Source: Ptiloglossa arizonensis
Taxonomy: Eukaryota; Arthropoda; Insecta; Hymenoptera; Colletidae
Assembly: GCF_051014685.1 (NCBI RefSeq)
Contig: NC_135055.1
Span: 4,526,001 to 4,590,000, forward strand
DNA length: 64,000 bases
Direction of reading: 5' to 3'
Part shown: positions 11,959-24,295 of the stretch, in pieces
Numbering within the stretch: the first letter of the stretch is position 1
How the letters are laid out: the number at the start of each line of letters is the position of its first letter
Made by a program: the position numbers and the translations under genes
The notes under the pieces: generated by a model
Seen by the model: only the letters and a program-made list of their open reading frames with translations
Databases searched by the model: none
Told to the model about the DNA's origin: nothing

Positions 11959-13277
11959 CCGTGGAAGGTTGAATTTTACATTTGTTCCAAAGGTGAAACA
12001 TGCAAAAGTTTGTACAAAAGTATTTATTTATTTTATCGCACGGTAGGGAATATCATACAAATGCAAATACTTATCTCTAATGTCGGTAGATTGTACTTGT
12101 CGAGCCATCTATTTGTGGAAATTAGAACAATTCCTCGACAAACTTGTGCGTTTCTCCGCCAGGTGTTTTCACCCCTTAAGTGTAGTTTAACCCTTTCTCC
12201 AATAGATGGCAACCCATGTAATTACCACGTTACAGGGATTTGTAATTGCGGGTTCAGAATATATTTGCATACATACAAACTATGATTCCGATATGTAGAG
12301 AAATATTCATTTATTTTTCCCACGGCTTCTTCGATCGTATTTGTTCGATCTAACCAAATATTTCAAGAAATTGATGGCTTTTTATACCGAAACAATGTCA
12401 AAAATTGTTTAATCTACGGTCCAACGACGGTTGTTAATAATTATGATAAATAGATGTCAAGATATTGCGAAGTCTGCGAAGGCGAACGGTTTCAGTGAAT
12501 GTTTGTTCATTTCAGCGATTGTTATTAACATTTACGCATGTTCCCTATATTGATCGAACAATGTGCACCTTATTTATGTATTGCAATTAATTAAGAAACT
12601 TATCGAAATTGATTTTGATCGAGACTCCACGTTCAAACGTGTTTCGTAAAGTTTTAAAGCACGGAAAGTCACAATTGTTCATTAGATACATTAATTTAAC
12701 ATTTGTTTAATTCTTACAATTTACACAATACGCGTAGAAGTGGTATTTTTTACACAAAAGTGCCAAAATTCAATTAATCGCTTTTTTAGATAGAAAAATC
12801 ACCGCGACAAATATTTGTGAATCGATAATCGATACGTGTAGCCTTGAGAATGTCAGTTGGATCTCAAGGAAAAATTCCATCGCGAACAAGGAATATTTCA
12901 TCGAAATGATATTTTAAGCCTTTATTTATACCAGGACATTGTTAATAACTGTCTAATGTATGATCCTACGAGGGTTGTTAATAATTATGATAAACAAACA
13001 TCAAGATATTGCGAAATCTTCGAGGGCGATTGGTTTCGGTGAATATTTGTTCATTTCAGCGATTGTTATTAACATTTACGCATGTTCCCTATATTGATCG
13101 AACAATGTGCATCTTATTTATGCATTAAAACTGATAGATTCGCCTCTAGCAATTGATTTGGATCGAACTTCAAAGTAAAGAGGTGTTTCTTAAAGTTTTG
13201 AAGCATGGAAAGCAATAATTGTCTATGAGATATATCAATTTAACCTTTGATTAATACATGAAGAATCGAAATTTTTG
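11959..13277. other. Non-mitochondrial AT-rich spacer DNA S2
   Basis: Near-identical to S1, including both direct-repeat copies and the inverted GCCATCTA/TAGATGGC pair. No gene was recognised. Confidence 0.7.
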
Positions 13278-13461
13278 GTAAAATAAGTGAATAAAAAATA
13301 ATTAAAATAAATAAATAATTAGAATTATTTCCGATTCTGTGTAAATAATTATATACAGTAAATAGTATAAAAAAAATTCTTCTGGAGGCTAAAGAGATTA
13401 AAAGATATATTAAATATGTATTCAGAGTATTAGAGTATAATTTAACTATAGCTCAAATGGT
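13278..13461 (-). pseudogene. ND2: ND2 5' arm on the minus strand, left of A3
   Basis: Duplicate of the arm at 8,731-8,915, with GAATTATTTCCG in place of GATTTATTTCCG. It forms the left half of the inverted ND2 pair around A3. Confidence 0.75.
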
Positions 13462-13498
13462 TTATAATAGAAATTATAACTATTATAATCATTTAATC

Positions 13499-16190
13499 GA
13501 AACGGAGAAACGTAGAAACGGAGAAACGGAGAAACGGAGAAAGAAACGGAGAAACGAACAAAGAAACGGAGAAACGAACAAAGAAACGGAGAAATGAACA
13601 AAGAAACGGAGAAACGAACAAAGAAACGGAGAAACGAACAAAGTAACGGAGAAACGTTTCTCCGTTTCTCGGTTTCTCCGTTTCTCGGTTTCCCCATTTC
13701 TCCGTTTCTCGGTTTCCCCGTTTCTCCGTTTCTCCGTTTCTCGGTTTCTCCGTTTCTCGGTTTCTCCGTTTCTCCGTTTCTCCGCTGCTCGGTTTCTCCG
13801 TTTCACGGTTTCTCCGTTTCTCCGTTTCTCGGTTTCTCCGTTTCTCCGTTTCTCTGTTTCTCGGTTTATCCGTTTCTCCGTTTCTCCGTTTCACCGTTTT
13901 TTGTTCGTTTCTCCATTTATTTCTCCGATTCTCCGTTTCTTTCTTCGATTCTCCGTTTATGTGTTGGTTTCTCCATTTATTTCTCATTTTCTCCGTTTCT
14001 TTGTCTGTTTCTCCGTTTCTCCGTTTCTTCGTTCGTTTCTCCGTTCCTTTCTTCGTTTCTCGGTTTATTTCTTCGTTCCTCCATTTACTTCTCCATTACT
14101 CCGTTTCTTTCTTCGTTTCTCCGTTTCTTTGTTCGTTTCTCCGTTTTTTCGTCGTTTCTCCGTTTCTTTGTTCGTTTCTCCGTTTCTTTGTTCGATTCTC
14201 CGTTTCTTTGTTCGTTTCTCTATTTCTTTTTTCGTTTCTCCGTTTCTTTGTTCGATTCTCCGTTTCTTTGTTCGTTTCTCTATTTCTTTGTTCGTTTCTC
14301 CGTTTCTTTGTTTCATTGTTCGTTTCTCCGTTTCTTTGTTCGTTTCTCCGTTTCTTTGTTCGTTTTTCCGTTTCTTTCTTGGTTTCTTCGTTTCTTTCTT
14401 CGTTTCTCCGTTTCTTTTATCGATTCTCCGTTTCTTTCTTCGTTTCTCCGTTTCTTTGTTCGTTTCTCCTTTTCTTTGTTCGTTTCTCCGTTTCTTTGTT
14501 CGTTTCTCCGTTTATTTCTTCGTTTCTCCATTTATTTCTCCGTTTCTCCGTTTCTTTCTTCGTTTCTCCGTTTCTTTGTTCGTGTCTCCGTTTCTTTGTC
14601 CGTTTCTCCATTTATTTCTCTGATTCGCCGTTTCTTTCTTCGTTTTTTCGTTTCTTTCTTCGTTACTCCGTTTCTTTCTTCGTTTCTCCGTTTCCTTCTT
14701 CGTTTCTCCGTTTCTTTCTTCGTTTCTCCGTTTACTTCTTCGTATCTCTATAAATTTCTCCGTTTCTCCGTTTCTTTCTTCGTTTCGCCGTTTCTTTGTT
14801 CGATTCTCCGTTTCTTTGTTCAATTCTCCGTTTCATTCTTCGTTTCTCCGTTTCTTTGTTCGTTTCTCCGTTTCTTTCTCCGTTTCTCGGTTTATTTCTT
14901 CGTTTCTCCATTTATTTCTCCGATTCTCCGTTTCTTTCTTCGTTTTTTCGTTTCTTTCTTCGTTACTCCGTTTCTTTCTTCGTTTCTCCGTTTCTCCGTT
15001 TCTTTGTTCGTTTCTCCGTTTCTTCGTTTCTTTCTCCATTTCTCCATTTCTTTCTTCGTTTCTCCGTTTCTTTGTTCGTTTCTCCGTTTCTTTCTTCGTT
15101 TCTCCGATTCTTTCTTCGTTTCTCCGATTCTTTCTTCGTTTGTCCGTTTATTTCTTCGTTTCTCCATTTATTTCTCCGTTTCTCCGTTTCTTTCTTCGTT
15201 TCTCCGTTTCTTTTTTCGTTTCTCCGTTTCTTTGTTCGTTTCTCCGTTTCTTTCTCCGTTTCTCGGTTTATTTCTTCGTTTCTCCATTTATTTCTCCAAT
15301 TCTCCGTTTCTTTCTTCGTTTCTCCGTTTCCTTGTTCCTTTCTCCGTTTCTCCGTCTCTTTCTTCGTTTGTCCGTGTCTGTGTTCGTTTCTCTGTTTGTT
15401 TCTTCGTTTCTCCATTTATTTCTCCGTTTCTCCGTTTCTTTGCTCGTTTCTCCGCTTCTTTGTTCGTTTCTCCGTTTCTTTCTTCGTTTCTCCGTTTCTT
15501 TCTTCGTTTCTCCGTTTCTTTCTTCGTTTCTCCGTTTCTTTCTTCGTTTCTCCGTTTCTCCGTTTCTTTGTTCGTTTCTCCGTTTCTTTGATCGATTCTC
15601 CGTTTCTTTGTTCGCTTCTCCGTTTCTTTGTTCGTTTCTCCGTTTCTTTGTTCAATTCTCCGTTTCTTTCTTCGTTTCTCCGTTTCTTTGTTCGTTTCTC
15701 CGTTTCTTTCTCCGTTTCTCGGTTTATTTCTTCGTTTCTCCATTTATTTCTCCGATTCTCCGTTTCTTTCTTCGTTTCTTCGTTTCTTTCTTCGTTACTC
15801 CGTTTCTTTTTTCGTTTCTCCGTTTCTTTCTTCGTTTCTCCGTTTCTTTCTTCGTTTCTCCGTTTCTTTCTTCGTCTCTCCGTTTCTTTCTTCGTTCCTC
15901 CGTTTCTTTCTTCGTTTCTCGGTTTCTTTCTTCGTTTCTCCGTTTATTTCTTCGTTTCTCCATTTATTTCTCTGTTTCTCTGTTTCTTTCTTCGTTTCTG
16001 CGTTTCTTTGTTCGTTTCTCTGTTTCTTTCTTCATTTCTCCGTTTCTTTCTCCGTTTCTCGGTTTATTTCTTCGTTTCTCCGTTTCTTTCTTCGTTTCTT
16101 CGTTTCTTTCTTCATTTCTCCGCTTCTTTCTTCGCTTCTCCGTTTCTTCCTTCGTTTCATCGTTTCTCCATTTCTCCGTTTCTCCGTTTG
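13499..16190. repeat. Satellite array A3, core in inverted orientation
   Basis: Only 157 bp of purine-rich arm precede the strand switch at 13,655/13,656. The 8-bp core then lies on the pyrimidine side (13,656-13,894), followed by the right arm to 16,190. The last 20 bp of the left arm (GAACAAAGTAACGGAGAAAC) are the reverse complement of the first 20 bp of the right arms of A7-A10. The DNA from 13,656 to about 14,470 reads as the reverse complement of the proximal left arm of A10. From about 14,520 it matches the A10 right arm directly. A block containing the core is therefore inverted relative to A10. The right boundary is slightly altered (GTTTGGATTGAATTA). Confidence 0.92.
13656..13894 (-). 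repeat. 8-bp core of array A3, flipped
   Basis: Units are CGTTTCTC and CGGTTTCT-type, the reverse complement of the cores elsewhere. The GCTGCTCGG variant corresponds to CCGAGCAGC in the A8, A9 and A10 cores. The core ends in TTTCACCGTTTTTTGTTC, the complement of the landmark that begins the other cores. Confidence 0.88.
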
Positions 16191-16227
16191 GATTGAATTA
16201 TTATAATATTTATAATTTCTATTATAA

Positions 16228-16915
16228 ATCATTTGATCTATAGTTAAATTAGACACTAATACTCTAAATACATATTTAATATATTTTTGAATCTCTTTAG
16301 CCACTAGAAGAATTTTATTTATACTATTCACTATATATAAAAATTTACACAGAATCGGAAATAAATTAAATTATTTATTTATAATAACTTTTTTTTTCAC
16401 TTATCTTAAAAATTGGGATGTACACATTAAATGTTCGATTCAATTCTTTAATTTATTCATCAAATTGAATTAATCTATCCTTTATAATAACTTCAATAAA
16501 ATTAATCCCTATAATTATTATAGAACTCATATTAAAATTTAATAATGAAATTTATTTTATTTGCCCAATTAATGTATTTATTGCCCCTATCATTTGCTTA
16601 AACGAAAAAATCAATCATATTAATTATAGGATGTTCATCTGTTATACAAGCATCTATTATAGTTATTTTATTAAGAATTAACAAAAATACATTTTTAACA
16701 TATTTCATTTTATATTCAATAATTTCTTTAATTTTATTTTTTATATTACAATAATAAAGATTAACTCTTCTTCCTTATTTAATATATTAACCTCTTATTA
16801 AAGAAAAATTATTTTATACTCAATAATTATAATGTACACAAATTTCCCACCTATAGCACTCTTTATACTAAAATAAATCGTCCTAGAAACATTAATAAAT
16901 TCAAGAATCAAATTT
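16228..16915 (+). pseudogene. ND2: ND2 pseudogene, spacer type (S3)
   Basis: Full-length spacer-type fragment without the 10-bp 5' deletion of S1/S2. It carries the common frameshift and the TAA in place of the Trp codon (CTAAAATAAATCG), plus its own change AAGAATCAAATTTA at the 3' junction. Confidence 0.8.
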
Positions 16916-17689
16916 ACCGGGGAAGGTTTAATTTTACATTCATTCGAAAGATGAACATACAAAAGTTTGTACAAAAGAATTTATTTATTTTATCGCACGG
17001 TAAGGAATATCATACAAATGGAAATACTTATCTTTAATGTCGGTAAATTGTACTTGTCGCGCCATCTATTTGTGGAAATTAGAACAATTCCTCGACAAAC
17101 TTGAGCGTTTCTCCGCCAGGTGTTTTCACCCCTCAAGTGTAGTTTAAACCTTTCTCCAATAGATGGCAACACATGTAATTACCACGTTACAGGGATTTGT
17201 AATTGCGGGTTCAGAATATATTTGCATACATACAAACTATAATTCCGATATGTAGAGAAATATTCATTTATTTTATCCCACGGCTTCTTCGATCGTATTT
17301 GTTCGATCTAACCAAATATTTCAAGAAATTGATAGCTTTTTATACCGAAACATTGTCAAAAATTGTTTAATCTACGGTCCAACGACGGTTGTTAATAATC
17401 ATGATAAATAAATGTCAAAATATTGCGAAGTCTGCAAAAGCGAACGGTTTCAGTGAATGTTTGTTCATTTCCGCGATTGTTATTAACATTTACGCATGTT
17501 CCCTATATTGATCGAACAATGTGCATCTTATTTATGCATTAAAAATGATTTATTCGCCTCTAGCAATTGATTTTGACCGAGCTTCAAAGTAAAGAGATGT
17601 TTCTTAAAGTTTTAAAACATGGAAAGTAATAATTGTCTATGAGATATATCAATTTAACATTTGATTAATACATGAAGAATCGAAATTTT
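16916..17689. other. Non-mitochondrial spacer DNA S3, short form
   Basis: Carries a single copy of the direct repeat that is double in S1. The copy begins like the first S1 copy (CTACGGTCCAACGACGG) and ends like the second (GCATTAAAAATGATTTATTCGCC), so it looks like a recombinant that deleted about 0.54 kb. The inverted pair GCGCCATCTA (17,059) and TAGATGGC (17,160) is intact. No gene was seen. Confidence 0.7.
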
Positions 17690-17875
17690 TGGTAAAATAA
17701 GTGAATGAAGAATAATTATTATAATTCAATAATTAGATTTATTTCCGATTCTGTGTAAATTATTATATACAGTAAATAGTATAAATAAAATTCTTCTGGA
17801 GGCTAAAGAGATTAAAAAATATATTAAATATGTATTTAGAGTATTAGTGTATAATTTAACTATAGCTCAAATGAT
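17690..17875 (-). pseudogene. ND2: ND2 5' arm on the minus strand, left of A4
   Basis: Inverted partner of the ND2 fragment beginning at 22,342. It belongs to the variant class with AATGATTAATAATAG and CATTAAATCG next to the array, shared with A9 and A10. Confidence 0.75.
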
Positions 17876-17911
17876 TAATAATAGAAATTATAACTATTAT
17901 AATCATTAAAT

Positions 17912-20900
17912 CGAAACGGAGAAACAGAGAAACGAAGGAAGAAACGGAGAAACGAAGAAACGAAGGAAGAAACGGAGAAACGAACAAAGAAACGGAGAAA
18001 CGAACAAAGAAACGGAGAAAGGAACAAAGAAACGGAGAAACGAACAAAGAAACGGAGAAACGAACAAAGAAACGGAGAAACAAAGAAAGAAACGGAGAAA
18101 CGAACAAAGAAACGGAGAAACGAACAAAGAAACGGAGAAACGAAGAAAGAAACGGCGAAACGGAGAAATAAATGGGGAAACGAACAAAGAAATGGAGAAA
18201 CGAAGAAAGAAACGGAGAAACGAAGAAAGAAACGAAGAAACGGAGAAACGAACAAAGAAATACAGAAACGAAGAAAGATACGGAGAAACGAAGAAAGAAA
18301 CGGAGAAACAGAGAAGTAAATGGAGAAACGAAGAAATAAACGGAGAAACGAAGAAAGGAACGGAGAAACGAACAAAGAAGCGGAGAAACGGAGAAACGGA
18401 CGAAGAAACGGAGAAACGGAGAAAAAACGGAGAAACGAAGAAAGAAACGGAGAAACGAAGAAATAAATGGAGAAAGGAAGAAATAAACTGAGAAACGAAG
18501 AAAGAAACGGAGAAACGAAGAAAGAAACGGAGAAACCGAGAAATAAATGGAGAAACGAAGAAAGAAACAGAGAAACGAACATAGAAGTGGACAAACGAAG
18601 AAAGAAACGGAGAAACGGAGAAAGAAACGGAGAAACGAACAAAGAAACGGAGAAACGAACAAAACAAACGGAGAAACGAAGAAAGAAACGGAGAAACGAA
18701 GAAAGAAACGGAGAAACGAACAAAGAAACGGAGAAACGAACAAAGAAACGGAGAAACGGGGAAACGGACAAAGAAACGGAGAAACGGAGAAATAAACGGA
18801 GAAACGAAGAAAGGAACGGAGAAACGAACAAAGAAACGGAGAAACGGAGATACGGACAAAGAAACGGAGAAACGGAGAAATAAATGGAGAAACGAACAAA
18901 TAAACAGAGAAACGAAGAAACAAGCGGAGAATCGGAGAAATAAATGGAGAAATGAAGAAAGAAACGGAGAAACGAAGAATGAAACGGAGAAACGAAGAAA
19001 TAAATGGAGAAACGGAGAAATAAATGGAGAAACGAAGAAATAAACCGAGAAACGGAGAAAGAAACGGGGAAACAGAGAAATAAATGGGGAAACGAACAAA
19101 GAAATGGAGAAACGAAGAAAGAAACGGAGAAACGAAGAAAGAAACGAAGAAACGGAGAAACGAACAAAGAAATACAGAAACGAAGAAAGATACGGAGAAA
19201 CGAAGAAAGAAACGGAGAAACAGAGAAGTAAATGGAGAAACGAAGAAATAAACGGAGAAACGAAGAAAGGAACGGAGAAACGAACAAAGAAGCGGAGAAA
19301 CGGAGAAACGGACAAAGAAACGGAGAAACGGAGAAAAAACGGAGAAACGAAGAAAGGAACGGAGAAACGAACAAAGAAACGGAGAAACGGAGAAATAAAT
19401 GGAGAAACGAAGTATGAAACGGAGAAACGAAGAAATAAATGGAGAAACGGAGAAATAAATGGAGAAACGAAGGAACAAACAGATAAACGAACAAAGACAC
19501 GGACAAACGAAGAAAGAAACACAGAAACAGAGAAAGAAACGGAGAAACGAAGAAAGAAACGGAGAAACGAAGAAAGAAACGGAGAAACGAAGAAATAAAT
19601 GGAGAAACGAAGAAAGAAACGGAGAAACGAAGAAAGAAATGGAGAATCGAAGAAATAAATCGAGAAACGAACAAAAAACGGTGAAACGGAGGAACGGAGA
19701 TACGGAAAAACCGAGAAACGGAGAATCCTAGAAACGGAGAAACGGAGATACGGAGAAACGGAGAAACAGAGGAACCGAGAAACGGAGAAACGGAGAAACG
19801 TTTCTGCGTTTCTTTGTTCGTTTCTCCGTTTCTTTGTTCGTTTCTCCGTTTCTTTGTTCGTTCCTCCGTTTCTTTGTTCGTTTCTCCGTTTCTTTCTCCG
19901 TTTCTCGGTTTATTTCTTCGTTTCTCCATTTATTTCTCCGATTCTCCGTTTGTTTCTTCGTTTCTTCGTTTCTTTCTTGGTTACTCCGGTTCTTTCTTCG
20001 TTCCTCAGTTTATTTCTTCGTTTCTCCGTTTCTTTCTCCGTTTCTCCGTTTATTTCTTCGTTTCTCCATTTTTTTCTCCGTTTCTCCGTTTCTTTGTTCG
20101 TTTCTCCGTTCCTTTCTTCGTTTCTCCGTTTCTTTGTTCGTTTCTTCGTTTCTTTCTGCGTTTCTCGGTTTATTTCTTCGTTTCTCCATTTATTTCTCCG
20201 ATTCTCCGTTTCTTTCTCCGTTTCTCCGTTCCTTTCTTCGTTTCTCCGTTTCTTTCTTCGTTGCTCCGTTTCTTTCTTCGCTTCTCCGTTTCTTTGTTCG
20301 TTTCTCCGTTTATTTCTTCGTTTCTCCGTTTACTTCTTCGTTTCTCCATATATTTCTCCGTTTCTCCGTTTCTTTCTTCGTTTCTCCGTTTCCTTGTTCG
20401 TTTCTCCGTTTCTTTCTTCGTTTCTCCTCTTCTTTGTTCGTTTCTCCGTTTCTTTCTTCGTTTCTCCTCTTCTTTGTTCGTTTCTCCGTTTCTTTCTTCG
20501 TTTCTTCGTTTCTTTCTTCGTTACTCCGTTTCTTTCTTCGTTTCTCCGTTTCTTTCTTCGTTTCTCCGTTTCGTTCGTCGTTTCTCCGTTTATTTCTTCG
20601 TTTCTCCATTTGTTTCTCCGTTTCTCCGTTTCTTTGTTCGTTTCTCCGTTTCTTTGTTCGTTTCTGCGTTTCTTTGTCCGTTTCTCCGTTTCTTTCTTCG
20701 TTTCTCCGTTTCTTTGTTCGTTTCTCCGTTTCTTTCTCCGTTTCTCGGTTTATTCCTTCGTTTCCCCGTTTATTTCTTCGTTTCTCCGTTTCTTTCTTGG
20801 TTTCTTCGTTTCTTTCTTCGTTACTCCGTTTCTTTCTTCGTTTCTCCGTTTCTTTCATCGTTTATCCGTTTCTTTCTTCGTTTCTCCGTTTCTTTCATCG

Positions 20901-22304
20901 TTTATCCGTTTCTTTCTTCGTTTCTCCGTTTCTTTCATCGTTTCTTAGTTTCTCCGTTTCATTCTTCGTTTCTCCGTTTCTTTCTTCGTTTCTCCGTTTC
21001 TTTGTTCGTTTCTCCGTTTCTTTCTTTGTTTCTCCATTTCTTTCTTCATTTCTCCGTTTATTTCTTCAATTCTCCGTTTCTTTCTTCGTTTCTCCGTTTC
21101 TTTCTCCGTTTCTCGGTTTATTTCTTCGTTTCTCCATTTATTTCTCCGATGCTCCGTTTCTTTCTTCGTTTCCTGGTTTCTTTCTTCGTTACTCCGTTTC
21201 TTTCTTCGTTTCTCCGTTTCTTTCTTCGTTTCTCCGTTTCTTTATTCGTTTCTCCCTTTCTTTGTTCGTTTCTCCGTTTCTTTCTTCGTTTCTCCGTTTA
21301 TTTCTTCGTTTCTCTGTTTATATCTTCGTTTCTCCATTTATTTCTCCATTTTTTTCTTCGTTTCTCCGTTTCATTCTTCGTTTCTCCGTTTCTTTCTTCA
21401 ATTCTCCGTTTCTTTCTTTGGTTCTCCGTTTCTTTCTCCGTTTCTCGGTTTATTTCTTTGTTTCTCCGTTTCATTCTTCGTTTCTCCGTTTATTTCTTCG
21501 TTTCTCCATTTCCTTCTCCGTTTCTCCGTTCCTTTTTTCGTTTCTCCGTTGCTTTCTTCGTTTCTCCGTTGCTTTCTTCGTTTCTCCGTTTCTTTCTTCG
21601 TTTCTCCGTTTCTTTCTTCGTTTCTCAGTTTCTTTCTTCGTTTCTCCGTTTCTTTCTTCGTTTCTCCGTTTCTTTCTTGGTTTCTTCGTTTCTTTCTTCG
21701 TTACTCCGTTTCTTTCTTCGTTTCTCCTTTTCTTTCTTCGTTTCTCCGATTCTTTCTTCGTTTCTCCGTTTATTTCTTCGTTTCTCCATTTATTTCTCCG
21801 TTTCTCCTATTCTTTCTTCGTTTCTCCGTTTCTTTGTTCGATTCTCCGTTTCTTTGTTCGTTTCTCCGTTTCTTTCTTCGTTCCTCCGTTTCTTGCTTCG
21901 TTTCTTTCTTCGTTTCTCCGTTTCTTTCTCCGTTTCTCGGTTTATTTCTTCGTTTCCCCATTTACTTCTCCGATTGTCCGTTTCTTTCTTCGTTTCTTCG
22001 TTTCTTCGTTTCTTTCTTCGTTTCTCCGTTTCATTCTTCGTTTCTCCGTTTATTTCTTCGTTTCTCCGTTTCATTCTTCGTTTCTGCGTTTCTTTGATCG
22101 TTTCACTGTTTCTTTCTTCGTTTCTCCGTTTCTTTCTCCGTTTCTCGGTTTATTTCTTCGTTTCTCCGTTTCTTTCTTCGTTTCTTCGTTTCTTTCTTCA
22201 TTTCTCCGTTTCTTCCTTCGTTTCTCCGTTTCTTCCTTCGTTTCATCGTTTCTCCGTTTCTTCCTTCGTTTCATCGTTTCTCCGTTTCTCCGTTTGTCTG
22301 TTTC
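17912..22304. repeat. Satellite array A4, palindromic, 4.4 kb
   Basis: The left arm is 17,912-19,679, the core 19,680-19,799 and the right arm 19,800-22,304. The left arm contains an internal tandem duplication with a 912-bp period, marked by the rare CAGAGAAGTAAATGG variant at 18,309 and 19,221. The right arm begins with TTTCTGCG instead of the usual TTTCTCCG. Confidence 0.94.
19680..19799 (+). repeat. 8-bp core of array A4, short
   Basis: About 120 bp of 8-bp units with GAGATACG and AACAGAGG variants that are also present in the A1, A5 and A6 cores, placing these four cores in one subfamily. Confidence 0.82.
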
Positions 22305-22341
22305 GATTAAATGATTGTAATATTTATAATATCTATTATAA

Positions 22342-23032
22342 ATCATTTGATCTATAGTTAAATTAGACACTAATACTCTAAATACATATTTAATATATTT
22401 TTTAATCTCTTTAGCCTCCAGAAGAATTTTATTTATACTATTTACTATATATAATAATTTACACAGAATCGGAAATAAATCTAATTATTTATTTATAATA
22501 ATTATTTTTTTTTCACTTATCTTAACAATTGGGATGTACTCTTTAAATGTTCGATTCATTTCTTTAATATACTCATTAAATTGAATTAATCTATTCTTTA
22601 TAATAACTTTAATAAATTTAATCCCTATAATTATTATAGAACTCATATTAAAATTTAATAATGAAATTTATTTTATTTGCCTAATTAATGTAATTATTGC
22701 CCCTATCATTTGCTTAAACAAAAAAATCAATCATAATAATTATAGGATATTCATCTGTTATACAAACATCTATAATAGTTATTTTTTAATAATTAACAAA
22801 AATACTTTTTTAATATATTTCATTTTATATTGAATAATTTTTTTAATTTTAATTTTTATATTTAAAATAATAAAGATTAACTCTTCTTCCGTATTTTATA
22901 TATTAGCCTCTAATAAAAGAAAAATTATTTTATACTCAATAATTATTATGTACACAATTTTCTCACCTATAGCACTCTTTATACTGAAATAAATCGTCCC
23001 AAAAACATTAATAAATTCAAGAATAAAATTTA
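22342..23032 (+). pseudogene. ND2: ND2 pseudogene, spacer type (S4)
   Basis: The most diverged of the spacer-type fragments. Besides the shared frameshift and TAA it has its own 1-bp deletion in the GTTATTTTTTAATAATT tract and several substitutions (TTCTCACC, GTCCCAAAAAC). It lies head-to-head with the long ND2 copy at 26,752-27,570 in the same inter-array region. Confidence 0.78.
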
Positions 23033-24295
23033 CCGTGGAAGGTTTAATTTTACATTGATTCGAAAGATGAAACATACAAAAGTTTGTACAAAAGTATTTA
23101 TTTATTTTATCGCACGGTAGGGAATATCATACAAATGGAAATACTTATCTCTAATGTCGGTAAATTGTACTTGTCGCTCCATCTATTTGTGGAAATTAGA
23201 ACAATTCCTCGACAAACTTGAGCGTTTCTCCGCCAGGTGTTTTCACCCCTTAAGTGTAGTTTAACCCTTTCTCCAATAGATGGCAACCTATATAATTACC
23301 ACGTTACAGGGATTTGTAATTGCGGGTTCAGAATATAATTGCATACATACAAACTGTAATTCCGATATGTAGAGAAATCTTCATTTATTTTATCGCACGG
23401 TTTCTTCGATTGTATTTGTTCGATCCAACCAAATACTTCAAGAAATTGATGGCTTTATAGCCATTATTTATACCGGAACATTGTGAAAAATTGTTTAATC
23501 TACGGTCCAACGACTGTTGTTAATAATTATGGTAAATAAACGTGAAGATATTGCGAAATCTGCGAAGGCGAAAGGTTTCGGTGAATGTTTGTTCATTTCC
23601 GCCATTGTTACTAACATTTATGTATGTTCCCAATATTAATCGAACAATGTGCATCCTATTTATGCATTGAAAATGATTAAGTACCTCATAGAAATTAATT
23701 TGGATCGAGATTCAAAGTAAAACGTGTTTCGCAAAGTTTTATAGCAGGGAAAGTAACAATTGTTTATTAAATACATTAATTTAACATTTGCTTAATTCTT
23801 ATAATTTACACAATACGCGTAAGAGTTGCATTTTTTATTTAAAAGCGCTGAAATTCAATTAATCGCTTTTCTAGATACAACAATCATAGCGATGAACGCT
23901 TGTGAATCGATCATCGATACGTGTAGCCTTGAGAATGTCAGTTTGATCTCAACGAAAAATTCCATCGCAAGCAATGAATATTTCGATGAAATGATATTTT
24001 AAGCCTTTATTTATACTAGGGCATTGTTAATAATTATTTAAACTATGGTACTACGACAATTGTTAATAATTATCATAAATAAACGTCAAGATATTGCAAA
24101 ATCTGCGAAGGCGAATAGTTTCGGTGAATGTTTATTCATTTCCGCGAGTTTTACTAACATTCATGCATGTTCCCAATATTAATCGAACAATGTTCATCGT
24201 ATTGATGCATTACAAATGATTAAGAACTTATAGAAATTAATTTTGATCAAGCTTCGAAGTAAAGAGATGATTCTTAAAGTTTTAAAATAAAAAGT
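23033..24295. other. Non-mitochondrial spacer DNA S4, diverged form
   Basis: Retains the two-copy direct repeat (around 23,500 and 24,050) but differs from the other spacers at many positions, for example an extra TATAGCCATTATTTATACC. It ends abruptly within CTTAAAGTTTTAAAA, where the other spacers continue and this one enters mitochondrial trnK. No gene was seen. Confidence 0.68.

Larger units (their letters stand above)
10330..13615. repeat. Copy 2 of 4,547-bp-period tandem duplication
   Basis: Matches 5,783-9,068 through the A2 right-arm end, spacer S2 and the start of A3. It diverges at about 13,615, where GAACAA replaces GATGAA in the satellite unit. Confidence 0.9.
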
